A stretch of 64,000 bases of DNA, from the NCBI GenBank assembly GCA_037693485.1, contig CM075354.1:59319501-59383500 (forward strand), written 5' to 3'. Source of the stretch: Kitagawia praeruptora (lineage: Eukaryota > Streptophyta > Magnoliopsida > Apiales > Apiaceae). A model generated the notes under the pieces. That model was given only the letters and a program-made list of their open reading frames with translations, was not told where the DNA came from and ran no database searches. Shown in pieces: positions 1 to 10,945 of the stretch (within the stretch, counting starts at the first letter, position 1; the number at the start of each line of letters is the position of its first letter). The position numbers and the translations under genes are program-made.

Positions 1-80
1 TTTTAAATAACGTATACAGATTTTTAATATATTTTATTAATAATTGAAAACTATGATGTGATATTGTCGGGTATATATCA

Positions 81-410
81 ATGATTGTAAGATTAGTTTT
101 AAATTAAAAAGGTAACGTGTTTTAATTCGAAAGAATATATTAATGATTGGAAGATATGCTACGATTGATGTTTTTAGGTGTTTATAAAAGATATCTTCAA
201 TTAAAAGTAAATGTGAAAAAAGACAATGGACTACTTACCATTAATTATATTATGTTACTATTTATTTTAGGAGTTTTAATAGTATAGATATCATATATAT
301 TTTTCTTATAAGGAAGGGTAAATAAGTAAATTCATGACGTACCAAAAAACAAGTACCAAAAAATAATTACCAAAACTTTTAATGTTTCGGTTTTTATATA
401 ATAGTGTAGA
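81..410 (-). mobile_element. Helitron 5'-end segment, copy A
   Basis: First of two tandem copies of an AT-rich segment of about 310-330 bp. Read on the minus strand it starts with the pattern TCTA.ACTATTATATAAAA, typical of plant Helitron 5' ends, and contains GTTTTGGTAA-like and TACTTGTTTTTTGGTACG-like stretches. The next copy (411-718) and a third copy in the opposite orientation at 56235-56513 share the same blocks, including AAAGGTAACNTGTTTTAATT. No coding potential is seen. Confidence 0.6.
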
Positions 411-718
411 TTAGTTTTAAATTAAAAAGGTAACGTGTTTTAATTCAAAAGAAAATATTAATGATTGGAAGATATGATACGATTGATGTTTTTAGGTGTT
501 TATAAAATGTAATATCTTCAATTAGAAGTAAATGTGAAAAAAGGCAATCGACTACTTACCATTAATTATATTTTATTATTATTTATTTTAGGAGTTTTAA
601 TAGTATAGATATCATATATATTTTTCTTTATAATGAAGGGTAGATAAGTAAATTCACGACGTACCAAAAAACAGTTACCAAAACTTTTAATGTTTCGGCT
701 TTTATATAATAGTATAGA
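411..718 (-). mobile_element. Helitron 5'-end segment, copy B
   Basis: Tandem second copy of the preceding segment. On the minus strand it begins TCTATACTATTATATAAAAG at position 718, with an A (complement of T719) just outside, as expected for a Helitron inserted between A and T. No hairpin-CTAG 3' end is visible before the window's left edge, so the element is incomplete or extends outside. Non-coding. Confidence 0.65.
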
Positions 719-737
719 TGTAGGAAATATGGGTGAT

Positions 738-1130
738 TATCAAAAATACCATTTTTTTGATTTTATTACACAAATATCATTTTTTTTTTATTTTTTGGTC
801 AAAAATACCAGCTTATTACGCATTTCAATAATAGATATTATGTTACGCATTTGAGAAATGGCTAATTTGTAAAAAAAGAAAAGGAAAAAAAAATTTAAAA
901 AATAAATTTCAGAAGGTATGCGTAACACACTCTCTATCAAAGTGTTACGCATTTATAGAATGCGTATCAGCATCAGAAAATTATTATTTTTTATTTTCTT
1001 TCTTTCTTTCTTTTTTTTTTTTTTACAAATTACTCATTTTTCAAATGCGTAATATTAATACCTATTTTGAAAATGCGTAATAGGCTGATATTTTTATCAG
1101 AAAGTTAAAAAAATTAGGTATTTTTGTCAT
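738..1130. mobile_element. Foldback (long inverted-repeat) element
   Basis: The two halves are imperfect reverse complements. The left arm (about 741-880) contains CAAAAATACC, TTATTACGCATTT and GGCTAATTTGTAAAAA. The right arm (about 1018-1130) has the complements TTTTTACAAATTACTC, AAATGCGTAATA and GGTATTTTTGTC. The core (905-985) holds further GCGTAAC/GTTACGC motifs. No transposase is present, so this is best described as a MITE-like hairpin element of unknown superfamily. Confidence 0.55.
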
Positions 1131-1574
1131 TTTTTCGAAATATTTTGATTTTATTTATTTCAAAACACAGAATTATTTTAGATATTTCTTTTTGGGTTTT
1201 TTTTACCCTGTCAAGGCTTTTTGTACACTGTCAAGTTAAAAAATTAATCGGAATAATTATTCGAATATATTTAAAAAAAACATAGTGACATTTAATTTAT
1301 TAATCTTGATATATTAGTTTAAAAAATTATATAAGAATTAATCTGATTTGAAATTGAATCAGCAAAATGCATGTTAAAGATTAATTGGAAAAATCGGTAA
1401 TTTTTAGAATCATCAAATGTTCATTTGGAGAATTTGATCTTCAATCCCATAATATAATTGCTATTAATTAAGTTGCAAGTAACAATGCTAACAAAAAAAA
1501 GACTATCTACTGATAGATGTACTTAAAAAAACCATACCAGGTTTTAAGTAACAATGATCAGACAACTCCATACC
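1131..1574. other. AT-rich stretch, no feature recognised
   Basis: AT-rich flank between the foldback element and the LINE target site. It has a short direct repeat (CCATACCAGG at about 1531 and 1567) next to the LINE insertion point. No reading frame or RNA gene is recognised. Confidence 0.5.
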
Positions 1575-1587
1575 AGGTTCCTATGTG
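1575..1587. repeat. Left TSD of LINE (AGGTTCCTATGTG)
   Basis: A 13-bp copy of AGGTTCCTATGTG that recurs at 21932-21944 directly after the LINE poly(A). The first A is ambiguous because it abuts the A-tail on the right side. Confidence 0.85.
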
Positions 1588-1659
1588 TGTACCTATACAT
1601 TTGATTATTAGCCTTCCGTTAACTTGCCGTAAGATTTTCGAAGGGGAATAATAGATATC

Positions 1660-3751
1660 ATGGGGCACACTTACAGAGGAGGCGACAACGGCGACAAAAC
1701 GGTAAGAAATTCAAATTTCAGGGTAGGGATTGAAGAAATTTCTCAGGCAAAAAACTCGGGGAATCATCTGAAGAAGAATACGTCTCAAATTAATAAGGAG
1801 GGTGATCAAATTTAAAGGGATTTTGTTGCTGCTCATGAAGATCTGGTGGATAAGGACATTATAAGGAGATTCAAACAAGGAGATAAACAAGCGATCAATA
1901 TTGCGTTGAATCAAATCCATTGGAGAAGTCTAAAGCAAAGAGGTCACTAGATAATGTTAAGTCTACCCAGGCGAAAGATGGAGCTTTGGGCAAAGGTTCT
2001 TTCGCAGATGTGGTTAAAAATATTAGTGGCGAAGATAAAGAAGAAGACAAAGGGGGGTGGATTGAAGTTCGATCGAAAAAGCAAAGAGTAGCTCCAAGTT
2101 CTGTAACTAAAAATTAGGTAACCATTTTCTTGGCTAATATACCTGAGGATGTTCTGGCTAAAACACTCTGGGATTTTTTCAAGAAGTGTGGTAAAATAAT
2201 TGATATTATTTTACCCAGGAAGAGGGATAAAAATAATAAGAGAATAGGTTTCTTAAAAGTGGATAGCGAATTAGTAGCAGGCTCTATTATTAGTAATGCA
2301 AAAGAGATGGGTGGTTGGGGTAATAGAATCCATATGAGTATCAATGGATCTAAAAAGGTTGATTCTGCCCATGAAAAGTTAAAGCTTCGAGGGATAAAAT
2401 TTCAATCTGAAGGAAAACCTAAGGTCTTGAAGGATACTAATTTGAAATAAGAGGATCTTTCGAAGAAAATGTTTGAGTTCACGGAGGCAGATATAGATGA
2501 AGAAGTTGAAGAAGGCTTGTTTCAAACGAAGGTGGGCTTTTCCTGGAGAGAAGAGAATGCAGAGTCTTTACAAGACAAATTGGATAAAGAAGGTATGTCT
2601 TTTCTGAAAATTGTGGGTCTTACTGAAAGAAAGTTCTTAATCAGAAATGAGAGTGACAAGAAATGGGAAAACTTTAATGAGAAGGAGTTGTCTAAATGGT
2701 TTTTGAGGATAAGAAATTTCGCAGAGGATGACCTGATATTGCCAAGAACGGTTTGGCTAGAATGTATTGGATTACCAATGAGTGCCTGGCTTGAAGGCAA
2801 CCTTAAAAATTTTACAAAAAGGTTTGGGGAATGGATTCCTTGGTCTTTTCATATTGATGAAGCTAATGCATTTCTCAACCCTTTGATTTGTCTTGCCACC
2901 TCAAGTCATGAGAAATTTATGGAAGAAATCAAGATTTTGGTTAGGGTAAAAAACTATGATATGGTCTTCAGAGAAGTGGAAGACATTAAGGCTCTCTTGG
3001 ATGCAAAAACCAAACACAGTCCATATGATGATAGTAAAGAGTGTGATCAAAATGATCAAGAATCAGAGTTCAAAGAATCTTTGAATATGGAGAAGGTTGT
3101 TAGTGAGAGTTCAAAAGGACAACTTAAAGACGGGCCTTTGATTTCGAATCAGACTTCTAAAAAGTCTATTGTTTCTTCTGATAAATCTTAGGAAACAGTG
3201 GTAGAGAATACCCTGTCTAGTAAGTCGTCCGCTTCAGATTTGTCAACAAAAACTTTCTCCTCGAATCAAGGTTTTGGTAATTTTGCTGACTGCTCAACCC
3301 ATCTACCAAAGGAAATTGATAGAAAAGGGATAGTATCCTCAAGTGATGGATCTTTGGAGATGTCAAGTGTATTTTTGGAAGAATCAATAGCTACTGAGAG
3401 TGGATTGGCTAATATTTCTTCACAAAACACACTCTGTAATAATATTGGTAACTTGAAAATGGGCAGCGCTAGAGGCAGGCCAAAGAAAAAAGTAAGATCT
3501 TTCAAAAATCCATTCGATATGGGTTTGAAAAAGGAAAAATTTTGAAAGGCAAGGATCAATTCAAAAGAGCTCATCTCAAAGGATTTCAAAACAATAGTCT
3601 AGTATCAATTCAGGAGGAGAAAAATGATACTTTGTTGATAGAAGCTGAACTGATTTTGGAAAGTGCAGAACTTCTTGGTCTTTCAATGAATGGAGACAAG
3701 GAGGCAAGTAAGAAAGAGATATTAGGGAGATTGGTTGAGGGTGCACTTTGA
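1660..3751 (+). pseudogene. LINE ORF1 pseudogene (RRM and DUF4283-like RNA-binding protein)
   Basis: ORF1 of plant L1 LINEs encodes the RNA-binding protein that packages the element's RNA. An ATG at 1660 opens 51 codons. After a frameshift near 1900 the frame stays constant from 1920 to 3545, with in-frame stops at 2115 (TAG), 2448 (TAA), 3189 (TAG) and 3543 (TGA). The product includes SFADVVK, an RRM-like domain at about 2118-2365 (VTIFLANIPEDVLAKTLW, then RIGFLKV), and a DUF4283-like region at about 2560-2990 (WLECIGLPMSAW). A further -1 shift leads to 3542-3751, whose product (EAELILESAELLGL) matches the usual ORF1 tail just before ORF2. Non-functional because of the stops. Confidence 0.8.
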
Positions 3752-3796
3752 AAGGTGCCACAATCATCTTTATTGTTTTTAGTTGAACATTCATAA

Positions 3797-6700
3797 ATGG
3801 ATTTATCTCTCTTGTCTTGGAATGTTATAGGTATTAGGAATATAGTGGCAAAGGGTAGTCTGAATTACTTACTTAAGAAAAAAAAGGTTAAGGTGCCGTG
3901 TATTCAGGAAACCAAGTGTTCTTCTTGGGATGACTCTCTGAAAAACTCAGTATGGGATCTAAATTCTCATGATTGGGTTTTCCAAAACTCCAAAGGATTA
4001 TCAGGTGGCTTAGCAACTTCATGGGATAATACTTCTTTTTGTTGTACAGGAATATCACAATGCAGTAATTGGATTTTGGTTCAATTGAAGTGCATTTCGG
4101 GTGGAGACTTATTCAATATAGTCAACATCTATGCTCCTCAGAGGCCAAAATCAAAAATTCTACTATTGAAGCAACTAAACCTCATTTTGGTCAGTGCTGC
4201 AAATCAACCAGTTAGTTTAGTGAGAGATTTTAATTGCATCAGAACGGCTGAGGAATGTGCAAATTGCAAGTATAGAAGAAGAGACAGTGAATCTTTTAAT
4301 GCTTTCATTAACTCCTGTAACCTCTTTGATGTTAAGATCTTTGGTGCTGCTTATACTTGGTTTGGTCCCTTGAACAAGAAAAGTAGGTTAGATAGAGTTT
4401 TGCTGAATTTAATCTGGATGGATAAAAGAGAATGATCTGTGCAGGCCTTGGAAAAAATAAATCAGATCACAAAGGACTTCTTCTATCCAGCTTTAAGATC
4501 AACTGGGGTCCCAAACCTTATAAATTTTCAATTGCTGGTTAGAGCACCCGGAATTGAAGTTGTTATTAGGTGGGTTTTGGTCCAAGGTAGCTGTTAAAAG
4601 AAGCAATATCCAAGGAACCTTAAAAGACCTTAAGAATGCTATCAGAGAATGGTCCAAAAACTGTTTAGGGGATTTGGACAGGAAAATTAGCTCCTTAGAA
4701 ACAATGGTGAATGAGGAAGAGCAGAAGAAGAGTTCCAACATAGAGTTAATTGGTTTGAGAAGGGAGCTTGACAGATTGATGGAAATTAAGGTGGCCTCAT
4801 TGAGACAAAAATCTAGATCCCAATGGTTAGTGCAAGGGGACAGAAACACCAAGTTTTTTCATAAGTAGTGCAAATGAGAAATCAATCATGTGAATGGGAT
4901 TAGAAAAATCAAGGTGGGAAGCAGTTGGTTATCAGAGGCAGAAGATATTAAAAGATGTTTTTTATGATCATTATAAGAATTTTTTTAATGATCATAAACT
5001 ATCCAATCTTTTGTCACTTGGTTCACTTAATTTGAGGAGTTTGAACTCTTAAGATAGCTTGTGGCTTGAGAGGGATTTTTCTGCTGAAGAATTAGAGTGG
5101 GCTTTAGGGCAATTAGCAAATGAAAATGCTCCTGGCCCTGATGGTTTTAATATAGGCTGCCTCAAAAATTTTTGGCCATTCATTAAAGACAAAGTAATGA
5201 ATTGCTTCTCTGATTTCTTAAGGGGAGTACCTTTTCCTAGTGGGCTTAACTCCTCTTTTATAGCTCTGATTCCTAAAGTCCTAGACCCTCAAAAGGTGAC
5301 AGATTTCAGGCCCATCAGCCTCATAAACTCTACTGCCAAGCTGTTCACCAAAGTGTTGGCCCTTAGGCTTAGCCAAGTTATGACTAATCTGGTGGATGAC
5401 TCACAATCTGCTTTCATCAAAGGTAGACAGGCCACAGAAAGTATTATGTTAGTTATTGAAGCTTACCACTCAATTAAACATGGGCAAAGAGATGTGGTGA
5501 TATTAAAACTTGATTTTGAAAAAGCATTCGACTCTGTTTATTGGTCATTTCTGTTTGAAGTTCTAAGTAAGATGGGTTTTAGTGCTACATGGATGATTGG
5601 ATCAGAAGATATTTTGAGTGTATCAAAACCTCTATCTTAGTTAATAGGGCTCCTATTGATGAGTTTTCTCCTTCTAGAGGTTTGAGGCAGGGAGACCCAC
5701 TATCTCCTTTACTTTACAATCTTGTTGCAGAGGTACTGAACAAGCTACTAAAGACAGCAAATGAGTTAGATTTTTTTTAAGGGAGTTTTTTCTCATGATA
5801 AAGTTACTCAGCTAACTCACCTTCAGTTTGTGGATGACACCATTTTGTTCATTAAAGGGGACCTTATCTCCTTTAAAAAAGTAAAAAGTGTGCTTCAGGT
5901 GTTCCAATTGTTATCTTGCTTAAAGATTAATTTTGAAAAAAGCAGTGTGTACTCCTCAAGCAAAAATAGTGAGCTATCTGTTTGCCATTCAGAAATTTTC
6001 AACTGCAGAATAGGGTGTTGGCCTCTTATTTATTTAGGGGCCCCTATTGGTACCTCTCCTAAGAGAAAGATTTTCTGGGAACCCCTTGTTAAGAAAATTG
6101 ATTCAAAACTAGCTAAATGGAAAGCTGATTCACTCAACAAGGCTGGGAGACTAGTACTTCTGAAGGCTACTCTGGATAGTTTGCCCATCTATTGGTTTAG
6201 TCTTTTCAAGATTCCTTCTAGAGTAAATGATAGAATTGATAGAATAAGAAGGAATTTTTTTGGAGTGGTCAAGGAATTAAAGAGTTGCCTAAAAAGAAGA
6301 TTCATCTTGTAAGGTGGAGCAAGTTAACTTGTCCAAAGTCTGTGGGAGGGTTAGGTATTGCCAATTTGAAAAATAGAAACTTAGCATTGCTAAGCAAGTG
6401 GATTGATAAATGGTACAAGGATCAAGATCGAAGTTGGAATAAGTGGTTAAAAGAAAAGTATCAAGCTAGGAAAAGGGATGTCTTTTATGGAGGATCTAAA
6501 AGATAAGAACACATCTTTTGTTATCTCAAGTGTTATCAGTGCAGTAAATAGCTTGGAATCATCCTCAAGTGCAAATCTGAGGTTGGCATTGACTGACTTC
6601 AAATGGCTAATTGGTAATGGTGAGTCAATTCTCTTCTGGTTGGATTCATGGCATGAAGATGGCATGATGACAACTCTTTTTCCAAAACTCTTCCAACTTT

Positions 6701-7904
6701 CTACACTCAAAAATGCAAGTCTTAGCAATTTTGTTAAGATAATATCGTCAAGGGAGGGTACAAAGTACACTTTGTGGAATAGATCTCTAAGGCATTGGGA
6801 AAAGGATGAAGTGGCAAAGTTACTCGCTATAGTCAATAAAGTGATCCTTAATAACTTCAAGGATCAACTCATCTGGAAACCTTCTGGCAAACCTTTTAAG
6901 GTTAGTGACTGTTACTCACTGCTCATGGAGAATCAAGGGACTAAGGAAAAGGTTTATAGATTGTTATGGTCTATGAAAGCCCCTCCGAAAGTTCTTATTT
7001 TTTTATGGCTTATGTCCAACAAAGCATTACCAACTTCTCAGCTGATAAAAAATAGATTGAATAGATTTCAATATAGTGATGTCTGTGTTTGGTGCAAAAA
7101 CTCTGAGGATAATCAAGATCACATTTTATGGCACTGTGAACCAGCAAAGTGGGGTTGGAGTTTTGTTGAAAGTTGGTGGGAGGTGAAAGTTTCTAAATCA
7201 AAATTATGGAGTTCTATGTCTTTTTTTAAATCACCAAGTGTTAAAATGGCTTGGGGAGCTATTTTAGCTGCAACTTTGTGGACCATCTGGCTATTCAGAA
7301 ATCAATGTGTTTTTGAAGGAAAGAAGCATGATAGAAAATCTTTGGTGAACTTGATTCTTATTCGAACATTGAGTTGGTGTGAATCTTTGAATTTAATCCA
7401 GAAGGAAAAGGAGCATGTATGGAGAAGCAATCCTGTTGGTTTAGTTCTTGCTTGTAGTAAGTACTCAAAGAAACAACTGTGTTCAAAAATATCTCAATTG
7501 TTCTGTTTCATAGATGGAGCTTGGGATCAAAATCATGCTGGTATAGGGGGCTTTATTCAGGATAGTGAAGATAACCTACTCTTCATTTTCTCAGGACCAG
7601 TTCAAGCAGCCTCAATATTAGCAGTGAATATGAGTCTTTGGTATTCTTGTTGGAGAATATTTTTTCTAGTCAGTGGTCTGATTCCAAAGTGATGATTTTC
7701 TCAGATAATCAAGAGTTAGTGGACGTTGTGCAAGGTATTAATTTTTTGAGGAAAATCAGTTGGCCCCTGGATGATAGATTCCTGAAGATGGCTTCAAATT
7801 TAAATTTTGAGCTTAAAAAAGTTAATCGTTTTGTAAATGGAGGTGCAGATTTTTTGGTGGGTCAAGGTGCAAGGAGAGGTAAAATGCTGAAGTCATGGTG
7901 CTAA
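3797..7904 (+). pseudogene. LINE ORF2 pseudogene (endonuclease, reverse transcriptase, zf-RVT, RNase H)
   Basis: ORF2 performs target-primed reverse transcription. The endonuclease (3797-4480) shows LSLLSWNVIGIRN, IQETK, DFNCI, SRLDRVLLN and, in a shifted frame, SDHKGL. The reverse transcriptase (about 5059-6312) shows NENAPGPDGF, DFRPISLINS, LDFEKAFD, GLRQGDPLSP and the catalytic FVDD. The zf-RVT domain (about 6900-7150) shows PPKVLIFLWL and CVWCKNSEDNQDHILWHC. RNase H (7510-7900) shows FIDGAW, then in the next frame SEYESL and FSDNQ. At least six frame changes (near 4435, 4870, 5600, 5780, 6290 and 7620) and an in-frame stop break it. The catalytic residues of all three activities remain visible. 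Confidence 0.85.
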
Positions 7905-8163
7905 TGGGATGGTTTAATTCTATTGGGCTTATCTGGCTAATTCTGTATCATGCTTTGTGTTTTTAATCCTTTTTAGTGAGTTAAAATTCAAAGTATTATT
8001 GGGTTGGAATTTATTTATTTAAATTAAGGAGTAATACAAACAGTCACATAATTGCAACCTATACTGGGGGATGGTTGTATCTGGCGTGTTCTGGGTAAGT
8101 TTGAGAGGCAGCATTGGGAATTGTTTTTTTCTTGAGAAGAATAGCTAGAGATGTAACCTCAAG
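7905..8163 (+). other. LINE 3' spacer between the two RNase H-like frames
   Basis: Non-coding, T-rich stretch. A segment near 7910-7950 (GGTTTAA...GGGCTTATCTGG) loosely resembles 21729-21765 (GGTTTAA...GGGCCTATCTAG) in the true LINE tail. This could mean that two related LINE tails lie in series. Confidence 0.4.
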
Positions 8164-8171
8164 TATAAATA
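8164..8171 (+). promoter_or_regulatory. TATA box of the RNase H-like frame
   Basis: TATAAATA lies 65 bp upstream of the ATG at 8236. A pyrimidine-rich, G-poor leader follows (CTCCCTTTTTCTCTCC and similar), as in plant 5' UTRs. This suggests a Pol II promoter separate from the LINE's own start. Not tested. Confidence 0.5.
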
Positions 8172-8235
8172 CCTTTTCACTCCCTTTTTCTCTCCAGCAT
8201 CTTTTCTCTCAATCTCTTTTTTACCTTTTGTTACC

Positions 8236-8496
8236 ATGGATGCTGGTATTCTTTGGACTCTTCCAAAGAAGGACTTCATTAAGGTTAATGTTCATGGGGT
8301 TTTCTATGATGAGCCACTTCCAAATGGCAACACTTCTGGGATTGGAGTGGTGTTCAGAGATGACAGAGGAACGATAATTAAGATGTATGCTGGTACTCTT
8401 CACATTGAAGGACGTCGCATGAATTAGTTTTATGCAATGCTCTATGCTCTTCGTAAGGCCTTCTTTTTGGAATATAATCTGCTGGAGCTGGACACT
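8236..8496 (+). pseudogene. RNase H-like protein, 5' part, truncated by Athila
   Basis: The ATG at 8236 (ACCATGGAT context) opens a frame with the start of a plant RNase H-like (RVT_3 type) fold: KVNVHGVF, then GIGVVFRDDRG. A TAG at 8425-8427 sits where family members usually have the catalytic Glu (MN-stop-FYAML). The frame continues through LRKAFFLEYNLLELDT and ends exactly at the Athila LTR at 8497. The first catalytic Asp is His here, so the product is unlikely to be a working nuclease. It could be an exapted, binding-only RNase H-like protein before it was broken. The remainder is at 20208-20573, in the same frame. Confidence 0.7.
8492..8496. repeat. Left TSD of Athila (ACACT)
   Basis: 5-bp ACACT directly before the LTR start, matching 20203-20207. 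Confidence 0.9.
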
Positions 8497-10815
8497 TGAT
8501 AAGTGGATTTTATATCCACTTATTATGCGCTAATTAGACCTAAATTGGTGGTTTAGCCTTAAGTATTTTGTGTCTTTTAATTAGTTTTATGTTGTTTCAA
8601 GTCTTTGTAGTGCAGAACTCACAGCTTCAGGTATCCTGGCAATAAAAGGTTAAAAGACGGTAGATTTCTAGCTCAGATGGACTGGCTACGAGGAAAAGGA
8701 ATTATCATAAAGATGTTCTGAGTGATATATTCTTAAAGCAGGAATCCCGGTTGGAATTGTTATATTTTTTTCTAAGCAAAAGGAGTCCGGTTTTAGAGCC
8801 TCAAGAGACCGTAACTTGCATCTGGACGAGCAATGAAGAAATAAGAATTATCACAAAAAATATGGAAAGTGATATTTTCTTAAAGCTGGAACCCCGGTTG
8901 GAATTGATATATTTTCTGTTAAGCAAAAGGAGTCCGGTTCCAGACGACCAGAGACCGCAGCTTAGACAATAAGAATTTATTTATATTATTAAATAATTTT
9001 ATTAATTTAGAAAATTATATTTATAAATATCTAATAATATTAGATATTTATTTTTATAATTTCTGGATTAAAATAATTATTTATTAATTAAAGATTATAA
9101 GCTGTGCGGGTTAAAAAGCATTTCTACGGAGCTGCGTTTCAACTACCGCGTGGAGAAGAATTGAAATTTGCTGGAAGCGTGTGAAATTTTCTAAGAGTTG
9201 TTAGAATTAGGCAGTGACTTTGTAAATCATCTGACTTTGTAAAACTGTGTTAGGTGAGCTTGTACTATAAATATGTGCTATTGTGCTTAGTTTTGAACAC
9301 ACCCCGGAGAATGAAATTGCAGTTCTGTACTCTCTCCAAAAATTCTTAGCTTTCTGTTGTAATTTCAATTTTATTTTATACAGTTTGAATTTCTGCAAAC
9401 AGTTTATTTTATATAAATTAAATTTATGTAATGTTATTATAATTTAAACACTTTGAATTTCTGTAATTTAATTTTATTTTATACACTTAAAAATTTCTAA
9501 AAAATTATTATAAGAATTAATTTAAGATTTTAAGGGGATTATCAGGAGGGCTTCTCTATTTTATTCGGTGATTAATTTATTCCCAAAGCATCAGAATTGC
9601 TTTTGAAAAGTTGTGTGACTAATTCTTACTGCACTCGAATCAAGCACAAGCCGATTCAAGCACAAGCCAACTGCAGGAAGGAAAAGGCTGCCGCCACACG
9701 CGCAGAAAATCAACTGCATATACTGGCGCGTGCGCTTCACGCGCTGTTGGAGAGAGTGTGCGCGTGTCACACACGCGCTGCCAAGGTGAGTACAGCAGCC
9801 TCCTTGCCGACAGTTTCAGTCCATTGACAGGTTAGTTTTCTTACTTTTCTTTTGTTTTGTCCGTTACTTTATATATTTAATGTAATACTTGTAGTTTAAA
9901 TTGCATTTTGTCCGTAGTGTTATTTTAATCGGTTTCTCTTGCTTTTAATTAATTGTAAAAACTGAATTTTCGAAAGCTATTTTAATTCTAATTATTTTTA
10001 TTTTTAATCTTGTAATTCTATATTTAATTTTATGAAATTTTCTGCCATGATTTTATTTAATTCCATAAAGGTGCCTAGTTTAATTATGAACTAAACACTT
10101 TCATGGGGTTCTAATGTAATGAATTGTTAATGCTCATGTTAATTTGATAGATAATTTGTGTTTACAATTTCTATATAAGATTGCCTTGCATGGTTGTTTT
10201 AATTGAATATAGGTGAATAGCTAACATCTATTGTGCCAAATCTCTAATGATTGCGAAAGTGGATTTAGAGATTTAGGGCTTGCCATGCTAGCATAGGTAT
10301 GTCGGCTTCTCCGCATTTCGGATTATAGTTTCGAAAGAACATTATTCCCCTATGTAGTTAATTGCGGAACTTGTGATTAAATTGATTGTATCACCCATTC
10401 ACATAGACATATAGTGTATTGGATATAATTAATGCCCTTATAACTTCTATCTCTTTTGTGGATGTTTATTTGGAATGGTGTGAGTTAATTGAAAGATGGC
10501 TCATATTAGTTTCGTGTTCCCGCTAGCATTCTTAACAATTGTAACACATTAATTCTTGATAGTTAATAGAGCTAAAACATTCATGAAATTAGGACCCCAT
10601 GCCTCTATCATATTATTTTAAATAAATTAGCCGTTACTTCATTAGTTAATTTTTATCTGCAAATAAACCATTTTAGTTCGTTCAAGCTTCTATAATTAAC
10701 CAAACATTGTTAAATAGACATATTTACTAAAATAACCGAGTCTTCGTGGGAACGATCCTTATTTCCCTATATTGCTTTTGGACTGCGTACACTTGCGTAG
10801 AGAAAATAGCGAACA
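8497..10815 (+). repeat. Athila 5' LTR
   Basis: 2319 bp, starting TGATAAGTGG and ending GCGAACA. It has a TATAAATA promoter box at 9266-9273. It differs from the right LTR by single bases near 9354, 10018, 10087 and 10648. The short ORFs inside (8751-8972, 9597-9827) recur in the other LTR and look like chance frames. A block at about 8925-9140 is shared with the LTR of the element at 26366-45594. Confidence 0.95.
9266..9273 (+). promoter_or_regulatory. TATA box in Athila 5' LTR
   Basis: TATAAATA in the U3 part of the left LTR, repeated at 18653-18660. Probable start of the genomic transcript about 30 bp downstream. Confidence 0.6.
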
Positions 10816-10821
10816 AGTTTT

Positions 10822-10839
10822 TGGCGCCGCTGCCGGGGA
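10822..10839 (+). promoter_or_regulatory. Primer-binding site, tRNA-Asp type
   Basis: TGGCGCCGCTGCCGGGGA begins 7 nt after the left LTR. It is the complement of a plant tRNA-Asp 3' end with at most a mismatch, the primer typical of Athila. Confidence 0.85.
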
Positions 10840-10945
10840 CTCGGTGTTATTTTTGTTTATGTGTTTTACTACAATAGAAGTTAATTTGTTTGACTTGAAC
10901 ATTTTGTTGTGAAGTGATTATTTGTGTACAGATACTTGGATTTTT

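Noticed and set aside
9597..9827. 76-codon ORF in the Athila LTR (repeated at 18984-19214)
   Set aside because: Identical in both LTRs, short, with no motif. It is kept only because the LTRs are nearly identical.
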